Translations under genes and position numbers: made by a program
The notes under the pieces: generated by a model
Told to the model about the DNA's origin: nothing
Seen by the model: only the letters and a program-made list of their open reading frames with translations
Databases searched by the model: none
Shown: in pieces, positions 8,361 to 17,293 of the stretch
Numbering within the stretch: position 1 is the stretch's first letter
Layout: each line of letters begins with the position of its first letter
DNA from: an uncultured Hyphomicrobiales bacterium
GTDB lineage: Bacteria > Pseudomonadota > Alphaproteobacteria > Rhizobiales > Beijerinckiaceae
Direction: 5' to 3'
Length of the DNA: 64,000 nucleotides
NCBI GenBank assembly: GCA_903825465.1
Contig: CAIKAR010000030.1
Coordinates: forward strand, 1-64,000

Positions 8361-10157
8361 TCAGGTGCCCGCCGCCTCGGACCGCGCGTCGCCGAATTGC
8401 GCGGCGAAGAAGTCGCGATACACGCCCGATCCGGCGATAAGATCGGCGTGCGAGCCGCGTTCCGCCACAAGGCCGCCGTCGATCACGCAAATCTGATTCG
8501 CGTTGATGATGGTTTGCAGGCGGTGCGCGACCACAATGGTCGTGCGCCCGAGGCGCAGCGCGTCGAGCGCCTTCTGGATTTCGCGCTCCGATTCGGAATC
8601 GAGCGCCGCCGTGGGCTCGTCGAGCAGGAGGATGGGCGCGTCCTTCAAAATCGCCCGGGCGATGGCGATGCGCGCGCGCTGCCCGCCCGAAAGTTGCGCG
8701 CCCTGTTCGCCGACATTGGTGTCGTAGCCACTCGCGAAACCCACGATGAAGTCGTGCGCGTGGGCTTTCTCCGCCGCGGACACGATCTCCGCCGGCGTCG
8801 CGTTCGGCCGGCCCAGCGCGATGTTTTCGCGGATGGTGCCGCGGAACAGGAACACATCCTGCGACACAAAGGCGATGCGCGCCCGCAGCGAATGGATATC
8901 GACGCCGGAAATATCGACGCCATCGATTGAAATCCGCCCGCCATCGAGCGGGAAAAAGCGCTGGATCAACGCGACGATGGTCGATTTGCCGCCGCCCGAC
9001 GGGCCAACGAGCGCCGTGGTCATGTTGGGCTCGGCGACGAAGTCGACGCCTTTCAGAACAGGCTCGTCGGCGCGATAGCCGAAGCGCGCGTTCTCGAAAG
9101 CGATGCGCCCGTTCGACACGTCGAGCTTGGGCAGGCCCGACCCCTGCGCCTCCACCCTCGGCGCGTCGAGTATTTCGTAGATCATCCGCGCGCCGACCAA
9201 CCCGTTCTGGATGTCGAGATTGGATTTCCCCAGCCGCTTCAACGGCTCGTAGGCGAGCAGCAGCGCGGTGATGAAGGAAAAAAGCGCGCCGGGATCGGCG
9301 TGCTGGACGGTGACCCGCCATGAGCCGTAAAAAATAACCGCGCCAACGGCGAAGCCGGCCAGCATGTCCGAAATCGGCGCGGAAATCGCGGCGGTGCTCG
9401 CCATGCGGTTCGCCGACCGCTCGACCTCCCGGACCGCGAGCGACATACGCTCGCGCATCTTGTCCTCGAGATTGAAGGACTTGACGATGCGGGCGCCGAG
9501 AACCGCTTCCTGCAGCGTCTCGACGATGCGCGTGGTTCCGTCGAACGAACGGCGGGCGAATTTGCGGATTTTTACGATCAGCCGTCCGAGGGTGAGCATC
9601 GCCACGGGCAAGGTCAGCAACGTGAGGCCCGCCAACAACGGGTCTTGAACGGCCATGACCACGGCCAGCCCGGCCGCCGTCAGCACATCCCGGCTGATCG
9701 ATGTGATCGCGGCCTGCATCGCGTCGCGCATGCCATTGGCCGCCATGGACAGGCGCGTGGTGAATTCGGCGGAATGGCGCTCATGGAAGAAGCGCATGTC
9801 CTGCCCGAGCAGGGCGTCGAACACGCGGCGCTGGATCTCGGCGACGACCCGGTTGCCGGCGCGCGCCAGCAGGGTCAGCGAGCCGAAGGTGGCGAGCCCG
9901 CGCAGCGTGAACAGCAGCCAAACAGTCCACGCCAGCGCGCGGAGCTCCTTGAAGTCTCCCTTGCCGACCATTCCGTTGACAGCGGGCTTCATCAGCCAGG
10001 CGGAATAAGCGGTTGTCGCGGCGCTCACCGCCAGCAAAGCCGCCGCCGCGACATAGGCCCACAGATGCTGGCGCCCATGTTCGGCGAAAAGCCGGCGCAC
10101 GAGGCCGACAGCGCCCAATTCGGTCGCGGGTTTGCTCGCAGGATAGGGCGCGGTCAT
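8361..10157 (-). CDS. MsbA-type ABC exporter (membrane domain fused to ATPase)
   Basis: A 598-residue half-transporter. Residues about 1-330 form the six-span ABC exporter membrane domain; the remainder is the nucleotide-binding domain. Visible motifs are Walker A GPSGGGKS (near 388), the Q-loop in FVSQDVFLFRGTIRENIALG, the signature LSGGQRARIAIARAIL (near 490), Walker B ILLLDEPTAALD and the switch His in VVAHRLQT. The IRENIALGRP motif and size fit the MsbA/lipid-A flippase group, but related peptide or multidrug exporters look alike, so I leave the symbol blank. It lies tail to tail with the O-antigen-ligase-like gene, which favours a lipid or glycan substrate. Confidence 0.85.
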   Translation of the reverse strand: MTAPYPASKPATELGAVGLVRRLFAEHGRQHLWAYVAAAALLAVSAATTAYSAWLMKPAVNGMVGKGDFKELRALAWTVWLLFTLRGLATFGSLTLLARAGNRVVAEIQRRVFDALLGQDMRFFHERHSAEFTTRLSMAANGMRDAMQAAITSISRDVLTAAGLAVVMAVQDPLLAGLTLLTLPVAMLTLGRLIVKIRKFARRSFDGTTRIVETLQEAVLGARIVKSFNLEDKMRERMSLAVREVERSANRMASTAAISAPISDMLAGFAVGAVIFYGSWRVTVQHADPGALFSFITALLLAYEPLKRLGKSNLDIQNGLVGARMIYEILDAPRVEAQGSGLPKLDVSNGRIAFENARFGYRADEPVLKGVDFVAEPNMTTALVGPSGGGKSTIVALIQRFFPLDGGRISIDGVDISGVDIHSLRARIAFVSQDVFLFRGTIRENIALGRPNATPAEIVSAAEKAHAHDFIVGFASGYDTNVGEQGAQLSGGQRARIAIARAILKDAPILLLDEPTAALDSESEREIQKALDALRLGRTTIVVAHRLQTIINANQICVIDGGLVAERGSHADLIAGSGVYRDFFAAQFGDARSEAAGT

Positions 10158-10253
10158 AGGCGGGGGGTTAGCCGCCGCCTGTCTTCATTGCAAGTCGCGG
10201 CGTCAGGATCCGCGAGGGGCGAACCCCAGCCCCCGGGCCGGGCGAGAGCCGCC

Positions 10254-11936
10254 CTACTTGCTTCCGCCAGGCAAAATATCGCTCGTCACGTCCCGGTCCG
10301 CCGGCCATTTCATCCGCCAGGCCAGCGTGATCGACTTGTCGGCGTTGGGCGCGAGGTCGAAGGTCCAGCCCATCACGCCGCGCTTGCCGTCGACGATCTT
10401 GTCGGTTGGCGGCGTGGTGGTCGGACCCTGATCGATCACGATTGCGGTGTTTTCGGAGATCGGGATGCGGTCCACGATATTCACCTTCACCGCGAAGGGG
10501 TGCAGGTTCTTCACCACGGTCTTGTATTCGCGCTGCTCGGTCTTGGTCGAGCCGATCCACGAAGGCTCGTTTTCCTTGCGCTTGACAGGATCGCGCGTGA
10601 TTTTGACGCGGTCGTCGGCGCCGAAGCCGACATCAGTTGAATCGCCCGGCGCGACAAGGCCAAGACGTGACACGCCGACGAACTCGCCGTCGCGCGTGAT
10701 GTTGACCGGGCCGGGCAGCAGCGGCGCGTCCTCGGAATCGACGATCCGCGCCTGCAAATAGGCCGTGGGGTCGAGCGATGGCGCGGCGCGGATCAGCAGG
10801 TCGGGCGTCAGCTTGATCGTCGAAATCCGAAATCCCTTGCTGGAGCCGTCGCCGGGAATGCCGACGCGGCCGGGAATCTGGAAAGAGGCTTGATAAGCGC
10901 CCGCGTCGAGCTGGGCCTGTTGCTCCTCGGCCTGCCGTTGCGGCGCCGGGGCGGCTTCTTTCGGCGCGTCCATCGATTTGGCGAGGGATTGCGCCGCCAT
11001 CGGCGCGGGCGCGTTGCGCGCGGCCATGGCGACCGGCGCCGGCGCTTCGTAGAAAGACAGGCGTTGCGTATAGACCTCCGGCGCCTGCGCCCCACGCCGG
11101 GCGCGCGTGGTCGAAACCGACAGGGCGACGTCGGTCCAGTCCTCGCCGGTGCGTTGCGAGACCGTGGCGCGGCGCGCCAGTTCCAGCGCCGCCTTGCCGC
11201 CCGCGTTGGTGTCGAGCCTGGCGTCGTAGGCGGGCTGCCAACCGGCGTCCGCCACGCGGTAGGTCAGCGTCACCTCGCCCTTGCCGGCGTCGGCGGCGTC
11301 GATGGCGACAGCGGCCTCGCGCGTCGTTTTCGACTGCGCGGGTTTCTGCCGGGATTGTTCGAGCGCGGCGATTTGATCGTCGAGCCCCCGCGCCTTGGCC
11401 CGCGCCGCGATCAACTCGTCGCCTATTTTGGCGAGACCTTGCCCCACCGTGTCCCAGGCGCCTGTCCACTGCCCGATATCGAGGGGCTTTGAATCCGGCG
11501 ACAGCTTTTCCGGGCCGGCCTGCGAAAAACGAACGATCATCGCCTTTTTCGCTTCCAGCGCGTCGAGGGTGGATTGCCAGCCCTCGCGCTCGCTCCGCGT
11601 CGCCTTTAAACGCGCTTCGAACCCGCCGTCGCGCGGCGCTTCGGGCGCGACGCGCGTTTCCACAGCGCCGATGGACATGGCCGCGTCTCCCTTCGCCGAC
11701 ACCCGCAGCGAGGCGGGATCGAGCCCCATCGGCAATCCCCGGAAAACCACCGTCGAACTTCCCGCTGGAAAATCAACGCCCGCCACGCGCGTCACGGCCG
11801 CCGCGTCCGGATAGACGGTCACAGAATCGATTTTCGATTGCGCCTCGATGTCGGCCGCGAGCGCGGGCGCGGCCGACATCGACGTCAGCGCCGAACAGGC
11901 GGTCAACAAACGGCGACGCGACGACTGAACGGCCAT
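10254..11936 (-). CDS. DUF4139 domain protein with Tat-like signal peptide
   Basis: A 560-residue exported protein. The start at 11936 (MAVQSSRRRLLTACSAL) is preceded by a strong GGAGGA and gives a twin-arginine-like signal (SRRRLL) ending near ALAADIEAQ. The mature part opens with KIDSVTVYPDAAAVTRVAGV and FPAGSSTVVFRGLP, the N-terminal DUF4140 pattern. A coiled-coil segment follows (residues about 100-190), then a DUF4139 beta-rich domain (VTLTYRVADAGWQPAYDARL, YKTVVKNLHPFAVKVNIVDR, GWTFDLAPNADKSITLAWRM). A Pro/Ala/Gln-rich linker sits in the middle. DUF4139 proteins are periplasmic or surface proteins of unknown function with mucoidy-inhibitor-like repeats. A run of open frame upstream to 12347 is not part of the gene. 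Confidence 0.82.
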   Translation of the reverse strand: MAVQSSRRRLLTACSALTSMSAAPALAADIEAQSKIDSVTVYPDAAAVTRVAGVDFPAGSSTVVFRGLPMGLDPASLRVSAKGDAAMSIGAVETRVAPEAPRDGGFEARLKATRSEREGWQSTLDALEAKKAMIVRFSQAGPEKLSPDSKPLDIGQWTGAWDTVGQGLAKIGDELIAARAKARGLDDQIAALEQSRQKPAQSKTTREAAVAIDAADAGKGEVTLTYRVADAGWQPAYDARLDTNAGGKAALELARRATVSQRTGEDWTDVALSVSTTRARRGAQAPEVYTQRLSFYEAPAPVAMAARNAPAPMAAQSLAKSMDAPKEAAPAPQRQAEEQQAQLDAGAYQASFQIPGRVGIPGDGSSKGFRISTIKLTPDLLIRAAPSLDPTAYLQARIVDSEDAPLLPGPVNITRDGEFVGVSRLGLVAPGDSTDVGFGADDRVKITRDPVKRKENEPSWIGSTKTEQREYKTVVKNLHPFAVKVNIVDRIPISENTAIVIDQGPTTTPPTDKIVDGKRGVMGWTFDLAPNADKSITLAWRMKWPADRDVTSDILPGGSK

Positions 11937-12081
11937 GGTTTCCTCCGGGAGCGCCACTTGCGCGCGCCATGCAGGCCTCGGGAATCGGGTGAAAACGAGG
12001 CGAAGGCTTGACAATTTAGGGTTACATCGCCCGCCGCGATTGTCTACACCGGCGCACAACCGCCGCGAGGACGCGATCGAA

Positions 12082-12996
12082 TTGCCGAATGGCCCGCCCA
12101 GCGCGCTTGAACGCGCCTTCGCCAATCCCTGGCTGCTGCTGACGCTGACGTGCCTGTTCTGGGGCGGCAATGTCGTGGCCGCGCGCCTCGCAGTCGGCGA
12201 GATCTCGCCAATGACGCTGGTGACGGGACGCTGGGCGCTCGCCTGCCTCGCGCTGATGGCGACGGCGCGGCGCGCCTTCGTCGCCGACCTGCCCCTGCTC
12301 GCGCCGGTCAAATGGCGCGTTCTGGCGATGGGCGGCGTCGGCTTCACCCTCTACCACACGCTCTACTTCATCGCTGGCCACTACACGCCCGGCCTGCACA
12401 TCGCGATTTTGCAGGGCGTTACGCCTGTGTTTGTGTTCATCGGCGCGTTCATCCTGTGGCGCATTCCCGTGCGGCTCGCCCAGGCCGCGGGCTGCGCGAT
12501 GACGCTTGTCGGCGTGGCGCTTGTTGGCGCGCGCGGCGACTTTTCCGAACTCGCGGCGATGAAATTCAATCTCGGCGACACCGCGATGCTGGTCGCCTCG
12601 GTGTTCTACGGCGGCTACACTCTGGCGCTCAGGGTTCGCCCGAAGACGTCGTCGATGGGTTTTTTCGTCGCGCTGGCGCTGGCGGCGCTGCTGACCTCGC
12701 TGCCGTTGTTCGCGGGCGAAATCGCGCTGGGCGGTTTTATTTGGCCGACAACGAAGGGCCTGTGGATCCTGCTCTATGTGACAATCTTTCCGACGCTGTT
12801 GTCGCAGGTGTTTTTCATCCGCGCGGTGGAGCTGGTCGGTCCGGGCCGCGCGACGCTCTTCTACAACCTCACGCCCGCGATAGGCGCGGTCCTTTCGGCG
12901 GTGGCGCTCGGCGAAACCTTTGAGACCTACCACCTCGTCGCGCTGGCGCTGGTCATTGGCGGCGTCACCATGGCGGAATGGTTCGGGCGGAAATAA
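12082..12996 (+). CDS. EamA/DMT-family transporter
   Basis: About 304 residues with ten predicted membrane helices in two EamA repeats: LTLTCLFWGGNVVAARLAVG opens the first, DTAMLVASVFYGGYTLALR the second. The second ends with the usual ALGETFETYHLVALALVIGG. This is an inner-membrane drug/metabolite-type permease of unknown substrate. The start is uncertain: the frame is open from 11935, but that ATG lies inside the divergent DUF4139 start. The TTG at 12082 (reading M-PNGPPSALERAF) is the best-placed initiator, with a weak GCGAGG about 11 bases upstream. A TTGACA at 12008-12013 may be part of its promoter, though no matching -10 is visible. Confidence 0.8.
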   Translation: MPNGPPSALERAFANPWLLLTLTCLFWGGNVVAARLAVGEISPMTLVTGRWALACLALMATARRAFVADLPLLAPVKWRVLAMGGVGFTLYHTLYFIAGHYTPGLHIAILQGVTPVFVFIGAFILWRIPVRLAQAAGCAMTLVGVALVGARGDFSELAAMKFNLGDTAMLVASVFYGGYTLALRVRPKTSSMGFFVALALAALLTSLPLFAGEIALGGFIWPTTKGLWILLYVTIFPTLLSQVFFIRAVELVGPGRATLFYNLTPAIGAVLSAVALGETFETYHLVALALVIGGVTMAEWFGRK

Positions 12997-12997
12997 C

Positions 12998-13020
12998 GGC
13001 GCGGCGGCGCCCTTATTTTT
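12998..13020 (+). terminator. Likely Rho-independent terminator after the EamA gene
   Basis: GGCGC (12998-13002), a 4-base loop and GCGCC (13007-13011) form a short GC stem, followed by a T-rich run (13013-13020). It begins one base after the EamA stop and overlaps the last codons of the convergent pyk gene. Confidence 0.45.
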
Positions 13021-14437
13021 CGTCGCCGGAGAAGGCGATGCGGATCATGTTGGTCGCTCCGGGTGTCCCGAACGGCACGCCGGCGACTATCACGACGCGG
13101 TCGTTCTCTTTCGAGAACTCCTCGCGGTTGGCGAATTTGCAGGCGCGCTTCGCCATGTCGTCGATGTCGTCGGCGTCCTTGGTGACAACCGCGTGGACGC
13201 CCCACGCCAGCGATAGGCGGCGCGCCGTGTCGCGGTTCGGCGTCAACGCCAGCACGGCGGGCGCGGGACGTTCGCGGGCGATGCGCATGGCCGTCGAGCC
13301 CGAGGATGTCCAAGCGCAGATCGCCTTCACGTCAAGGGTCTCGGCGACATCGCGCGCGGCGACGGCGATGGCGTCCGCGCCGGTGCGCTCGGGCGCCTGC
13401 CGCTGCGCGTTGATGACGTCGCGGTAGACCGGGTCGCGCTCGACCTCGATGGCGATGCGGTTCATCGTCGCCACCGCCTCGACCGGATATCGCCCCGCCG
13501 CGCTTTCCGCGGACAACATGATGGCGTCGGCGCCTTCGAACACGGCCGTCGCCACGTCGGAAACCTCCGCGCGGGTCGGAACCGGCGACATGATCATGGA
13601 CTCCAGCATCTGCGTCGCCACCACGACCGGCTTGCCGAGGCGGCGGCCGCCGCGGGTCATGCGCTTTTGCAGGCCCGGCACGCGCTCCAGCGGCATTTCG
13701 ACGCCGAGGTCGCCGCGCGCGACCATCAACGCGTCGGAAATCTCCATGATCTCGTCAAGCCGGGCGATCGCCTGCGGCTTCTCTATCTTGGCGAGCACCA
13801 AGGCGCGGCCCCGCGTGATCTTCTTGACCTCGGCGATGTCGTCGGCGCGCTGCACGAAGGAAACCGCGACCCAATCCACGCCCTCGTTCAGCGCGGCGTC
13901 GAGGTCGGACCTGTCCTTGGCGGTCATGGCGGAAACCGGAATTTCGGTGTCGGGCAGGCTAACACCCTTGCGGTTCGACACCTTGCCCGCGACATCGACG
14001 CGCGCCACCGCCCGGGTCGGCGAGGCCTCGACGACATGCAGCGCCACCTTGCCGTCGTCGATCAGCACCTTGTGGCCCGGCGCGAGCGCCCGCAGGATCT
14101 CGGGATGCGGCAAAAACACGCGGGTCTTGTCGCCCGGCGCCGGATCCGAATCGAGAACGAACGTTTGTCCCGGCGCGAGTTCGACCGACGTGTCGGCGAA
14201 TTCGCCAACGCGCAGCTTGGGTCCCTGCAGATCGACGAGAACGCCGATTTCGCGGCCGAATTCCTCCGAGATCGAGCGGACCATGCGCACGCGCTCGCGC
14301 ATTTCATCATGCGCGCAGTGGCTCATGTTGATTCGAAACACGTCGGCGCCCGCCTGAAACAGCCGCACGACCGTCTCCCGGTCGCGCGACGCGGGCCCGA
14401 GCGTCGCCACGATCTTCACACGCCGCAGTCTGCGCAT
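13013..14437 (-). CDS. pyk: Pyruvate kinase
   Basis: A 474-residue glycolytic enzyme that converts phosphoenolpyruvate and ADP to pyruvate and ATP. The family is unmistakable: KIVATLGPASRD at the N-terminus, FRINMSHC (nucleotide-binding Arg/Asn/Ser), VLVDLQGPKLRVG (K+ and substrate site), VLAKIEKPQAI (catalytic Lys), MVARGDLGVE (metal-binding Asp), VVATQMLESMI (signature) and a complete C-terminal regulatory domain (AICAWTSSGSTAMRIARERP). Length is normal. It lies 75 bp downstream of a DUF1036 gene on the same strand, a common Rhizobiales pairing, and is divergent from the N-formylglutamate amidohydrolase/DUF1244 pair. Confidence 0.97.
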   Translation of the reverse strand: MRRLRRVKIVATLGPASRDRETVVRLFQAGADVFRINMSHCAHDEMRERVRMVRSISEEFGREIGVLVDLQGPKLRVGEFADTSVELAPGQTFVLDSDPAPGDKTRVFLPHPEILRALAPGHKVLIDDGKVALHVVEASPTRAVARVDVAGKVSNRKGVSLPDTEIPVSAMTAKDRSDLDAALNEGVDWVAVSFVQRADDIAEVKKITRGRALVLAKIEKPQAIARLDEIMEISDALMVARGDLGVEMPLERVPGLQKRMTRGGRRLGKPVVVATQMLESMIMSPVPTRAEVSDVATAVFEGADAIMLSAESAAGRYPVEAVATMNRIAIEVERDPVYRDVINAQRQAPERTGADAIAVAARDVAETLDVKAICAWTSSGSTAMRIARERPAPAVLALTPNRDTARRLSLAWGVHAVVTKDADDIDDMAKRACKFANREEFSKENDRVVIVAGVPFGTPGATNMIRIAFSGDEK

Positions 14438-14512
14438 TCAACTATTCCCGTTCAAACAGGTTGGCCGGCCCAAACCAAATCCACGCGCGCGACGGATTCG
14501 CGACAGTGGGGC

Positions 14513-14938
14513 TCATTGCGGCGCTTGCGACGCGTCGGTGAGCTGGACGGTCCAGTTCTTGGCGTCCTTGCCGGTGTCGATTTCGAGGAACCCGGTGCGG
14601 TCGTAGCCGCGCACGAGGCAATTGTCGCGGCTTTCAATGCGGAACTCGCGGTCGCGCGTGCACATGTAGGCCTTGCCCTTCCACTCGCCGCCGCGCTCGT
14701 CCATCGCGTAGACGTAGTAGAACTGCGCCGCGAGGCTGCCGCGCAGCAGCACTTCGCAGTCGGTGGTCTTCAGGTTCCACCAACCCTCGCTGACCCAGGT
14801 CTTGCCGTCGGTGTAGGCGATCGAGACGCTGACGCGGCCGGAAGAGTTGTTGCAGACGCGGAAATCCGCGCGCGCCGCCGCTGGCGCGAGGGCGCCGGCG
14901 AAGACAGCGGCGAACAGGACGTGCGAAAACCTGGGCAT
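14513..14938 (-). CDS. Secreted DUF1036 protein
   Basis: A 141-residue protein with a signal peptide (MPRFSHVLFAAVFAGALAPA, cleavage near ARADFRV). The mature DUF1036 domain shows the family pattern FRVCNNSSGRVSVSIAYTDG, SEGWWNL, and a set of conserved cysteines (residues about 29, 60, 93 and 107) likely to form disulfides in the periplasm. Molecular function is unknown for the family. It is the first gene of a probable two-gene unit with pyk. Confidence 0.85.
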   Translation of the reverse strand: MPRFSHVLFAAVFAGALAPAAARADFRVCNNSSGRVSVSIAYTDGKTWVSEGWWNLKTTDCEVLLRGSLAAQFYYVYAMDERGGEWKGKAYMCTRDREFRIESRDNCLVRGYDRTGFLEIDTGKDAKNWTVQLTDASQAPQ

Positions 14939-15042
14939 GGGCGCCTATCGATCGGAAAGCCGGCGTAATTGCGTCAATATGATTCGGTGGCCATATTCGG
15001 CCCCCGGGCGGCGCTGTCAACGCGGAGGCTTCGAGGCAAAAC

Positions 15043-15837
15043 ATGGATCGGGCTGTGGAAGTCGTTCCCGGCGCGCGCGACGCCGGGGTGTTGTTCATCT
15101 GCGACCACGCGTCCAACGCGGTCCCGGACGATCTCGCGAATCTTGGCCTCCCGCCCCAACAATTCGAGCGCCATATCGCCTACGACATCGGCGCGGCGGA
15201 ATTGACGCGGACGCTGGCGCGCGAATTCGGGGCGCCGGCGGTTCTGTCCGGGGTCTCGCGTCTCGTCATCGACCCCAACCGCGGCGCCGACGACCCCACC
15301 CTCGTGATGCGCCTGTCGGACGGCGCGGCGATTCCCGGCAACGCGCGCGTCGACGCGGCGGAAGTCGAGCGGCGGACAAATCTCTATTGGCGGCCCTACC
15401 GCGACGCCATCGCGCTAGAGATCGCCGACATGGGCGCGACGGGGCCGCCGCCGGCCGTGGTCTCGCTGCATTCGTTCACGCCGGTGTGGAAAGGCTTCGC
15501 GCGGCCGTGGGACGTGGCGGTCTTGTGGGACGCCGATCCCCGCGTCGCCGCGCCGCTCATCGCCGCCTTCGCGGCGGCGGGGCTCCGCGTCGGCGACAAC
15601 GAGCCCTACGACGGCGCGCTCGAAGGCGACACGTTACATGAACTGGCCACCAAGGCCGGCCTCGCCCATGTGTTGATCGAGGCGCGCCAGGACCTTGTGG
15701 CGACATCGGGCGGCGTCGCGGATTTCGCGGCGAAAATATCCGCCGCCCTGCGCCCTGTACTCGCGCGTCCCGAAACCCATATAATCGAGAGATACGGCAG
15801 CCGGACCGACCGGCGGCACAGGAGTCCGCGGCCATGA
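15043..15837 (+). CDS. N-formylglutamate amidohydrolase family protein
   Basis: A 264-residue protein of the N-formylglutamate amidohydrolase superfamily. LFICDHASNAVP near the N-terminus supplies the family's metal-binding Asp-His pair; DPNRGADDPTLV, HIAYDIGAAEL, VVSLHSFTPVWKG and LIEARQDL also match. HutG-type members release formate from N-formylglutamate in histidine breakdown, but no other hut gene is near and the Rhizobiales homologs of this neighbourhood are of untested specificity, so no symbol is given. Its stop overlaps the start of the DUF1244 gene (ATGA), implying translational coupling. The last 15 residues are basic and probably disordered. Confidence 0.85.
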   Translation: MDRAVEVVPGARDAGVLFICDHASNAVPDDLANLGLPPQQFERHIAYDIGAAELTRTLAREFGAPAVLSGVSRLVIDPNRGADDPTLVMRLSDGAAIPGNARVDAAEVERRTNLYWRPYRDAIALEIADMGATGPPPAVVSLHSFTPVWKGFARPWDVAVLWDADPRVAAPLIAAFAAAGLRVGDNEPYDGALEGDTLHELATKAGLAHVLIEARQDLVATSGGVADFAAKISAALRPVLARPETHIIERYGSRTDRRHRSPRP

Positions 15838-16148
15838 AATTAGACGAAAAGACCCGCACGGAACTCGAGGCGGCCGCCTTCCGCCGCCTCGTCGGCCACC
15901 TGCGCCAGCGCGTCGATGTCCAGAACATCGACCTGATGAATCTCGCCGGCTTTTGCCGCAACTGCCTGTCGAAGTGGATGAAGGAAGAGTCCGACGAGCG
16001 CGGGCTGGGCCTGAGCATCGACGACACGCGGATGGAGGTCTACGGCATGGACTTCAACACATGGAAGCAGTTGCATCAGCGCGACGCTTCGCCCGACCAG
16101 CAAAAGGCCTTCGCCGCCGTGGCCGGCGACCATGCCAAGCACGCGTAG
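15834..16148 (+). CDS. DUF1244 protein
   Basis: A 104-residue soluble protein of the DUF1244 family. Family hallmarks are EAAAFRRLVGHLRQR, VQNIDLMNLAGFCRNCLSKW (a CRNC pair that may bind metal) and YGMDFNTWKQLHQ. Its ATG overlaps the stop of the preceding amidohydrolase by four bases (ATGA), so the two are co-translated. Function is unknown; the family is widespread in Alpha- and Gammaproteobacteria. Confidence 0.9.
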   Translation: MKLDEKTRTELEAAAFRRLVGHLRQRVDVQNIDLMNLAGFCRNCLSKWMKEESDERGLGLSIDDTRMEVYGMDFNTWKQLHQRDASPDQQKAFAAVAGDHAKHA

Positions 16149-16172
16149 GAAGACCCGCATCCACACGCCCGG

Positions 16173-17153
16173 TCAGGCCACGCCTATCTGATAGAGATCG
16201 TGGATATGGAGCACGCCGACGGGCGCGCGCGCGGCGTCCACAACGATCAGCACCGAGCGTTTGCGCGCGTTGAGCATGGCGAGCGCCTCGGCGGCCATGG
16301 CGTCCGGCCCGATGGTCTGCGGCGAGGGTGTCATCACCTCGTCGACGATCTCCGACAATAGATTGCCCGTCGATTTCATGTGCCGGCGGAGGTCGCCGTC
16401 GGTGATGAGACCCGCGAGCCCCCCGGCGGAATCGACCACGCAGACGCAGCCGAGGCGTTTGCCGGTCATCTCCAGCACGGCCGCTTCCATCGTCGCGCCG
16501 AGCGCGACGCGCGGCACGGCGTCGCCGCGGTGCATGACATCGCGGACAAAGGAAAGCCGCGCGCCGAGCTTGCCGCCGGGATGAAACTGCTGGAAATCAT
16601 GGGCGGTGAAGCCCCGCGACTCTAGCAGGGCCACCGCCAGCGCGTCGCCAATGGCGAGCTGCATCGTCGTCGAGGTCGTCGGCGCCAGGCCGTTCGGACA
16701 GGCCTCCTCCGCCTGCGGCAGCGTCAGGCAGACATCGGCGGCGAGCGCCAGCGTCGAATCCCCCTTCGAGGTGATCGCGACCAGCGGAATGCCAAAACGG
16801 CGGGAATAAGTGGTGATGTCGGCAAGCTCGGCCGTTTCGCCCGACCACGACAGGCAGAGGATCGCGTCGCCCGTCTGGATCATGCCGAGATCGCCATGGC
16901 TCGCCTCGGCGGGATGGACAAAATAGGCGGGCGCGCCAGTCGAGGCCAGGGTCGCCGCGATCTTGCGCCCGACATGGCCCGATTTGCCCATGCCGCTGAC
17001 GATGACGCGCCCGGTGACCGTCAGCAAAAGCGCCACGGCGGCGTCGAAGCGCGCGCTCATTCCATCGGGCGCCGACAAGGCGCCTTCGAGGGACAGAATG
17101 CCGGCGCGTTCGAGTTCGAGCGTGCGCAGGGCCGATCGGGTGGCGGAGGTCAT
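16173..17153 (-). CDS. kdsD: D-arabinose 5-phosphate isomerase (KpsF/GutQ family)
   Basis: A 326-residue isomerase that interconverts ribulose 5-phosphate and arabinose 5-phosphate, the first step towards KDO for lipopolysaccharide. The N-terminal SIS domain has VIVSGMGKSGHVGRKIAATL, the catalytic HPAEASHGDLGM stretch, SWSGETAELADI and FHPGGKLGARL. Two CBS domains fill the C-terminal 120 residues (VRDVMHRGDAVP, VDEVMTPSPQTI). I place the start at 17153 because TAGGAGC lies just upstream; in-frame open sequence to 17228 lacks similarity. It stands alone, divergent from the beta-barrel gene, although it would serve the same outer envelope. Confidence 0.92.
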   Translation of the reverse strand: MTSATRSALRTLELERAGILSLEGALSAPDGMSARFDAAVALLLTVTGRVIVSGMGKSGHVGRKIAATLASTGAPAYFVHPAEASHGDLGMIQTGDAILCLSWSGETAELADITTYSRRFGIPLVAITSKGDSTLALAADVCLTLPQAEEACPNGLAPTTSTTMQLAIGDALAVALLESRGFTAHDFQQFHPGGKLGARLSFVRDVMHRGDAVPRVALGATMEAAVLEMTGKRLGCVCVVDSAGGLAGLITDGDLRRHMKSTGNLLSEIVDEVMTPSPQTIGPDAMAAEALAMLNARKRSVLIVVDAARAPVGVLHIHDLYQIGVA

Positions 17154-17293
17154 GCGCGCTCCTACCATTTCGCGCCCCCCGCTGTCATGCCGGTCCCCGC
17201 GCTTCAATTTGGGACAGGTAACCTTCAATTAACCATACCGCGTTAACGATTGCGCAAGGCCTTCCATGTCCGAAGCGCCGAGCGGGGATTGCG

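Noticed and set aside
12008-12013. TTGACA ahead of the EamA gene as a full promoter
   Set aside because: No acceptable -10 box lies 16-18 bases downstream, so only the single box can be noted.
17229-17246. Two TTAA boxes between kdsD and the beta-barrel gene
   Set aside because: They are 10 bases apart, not 7, so they do not fit the CtrA consensus; I do not list them as a site.
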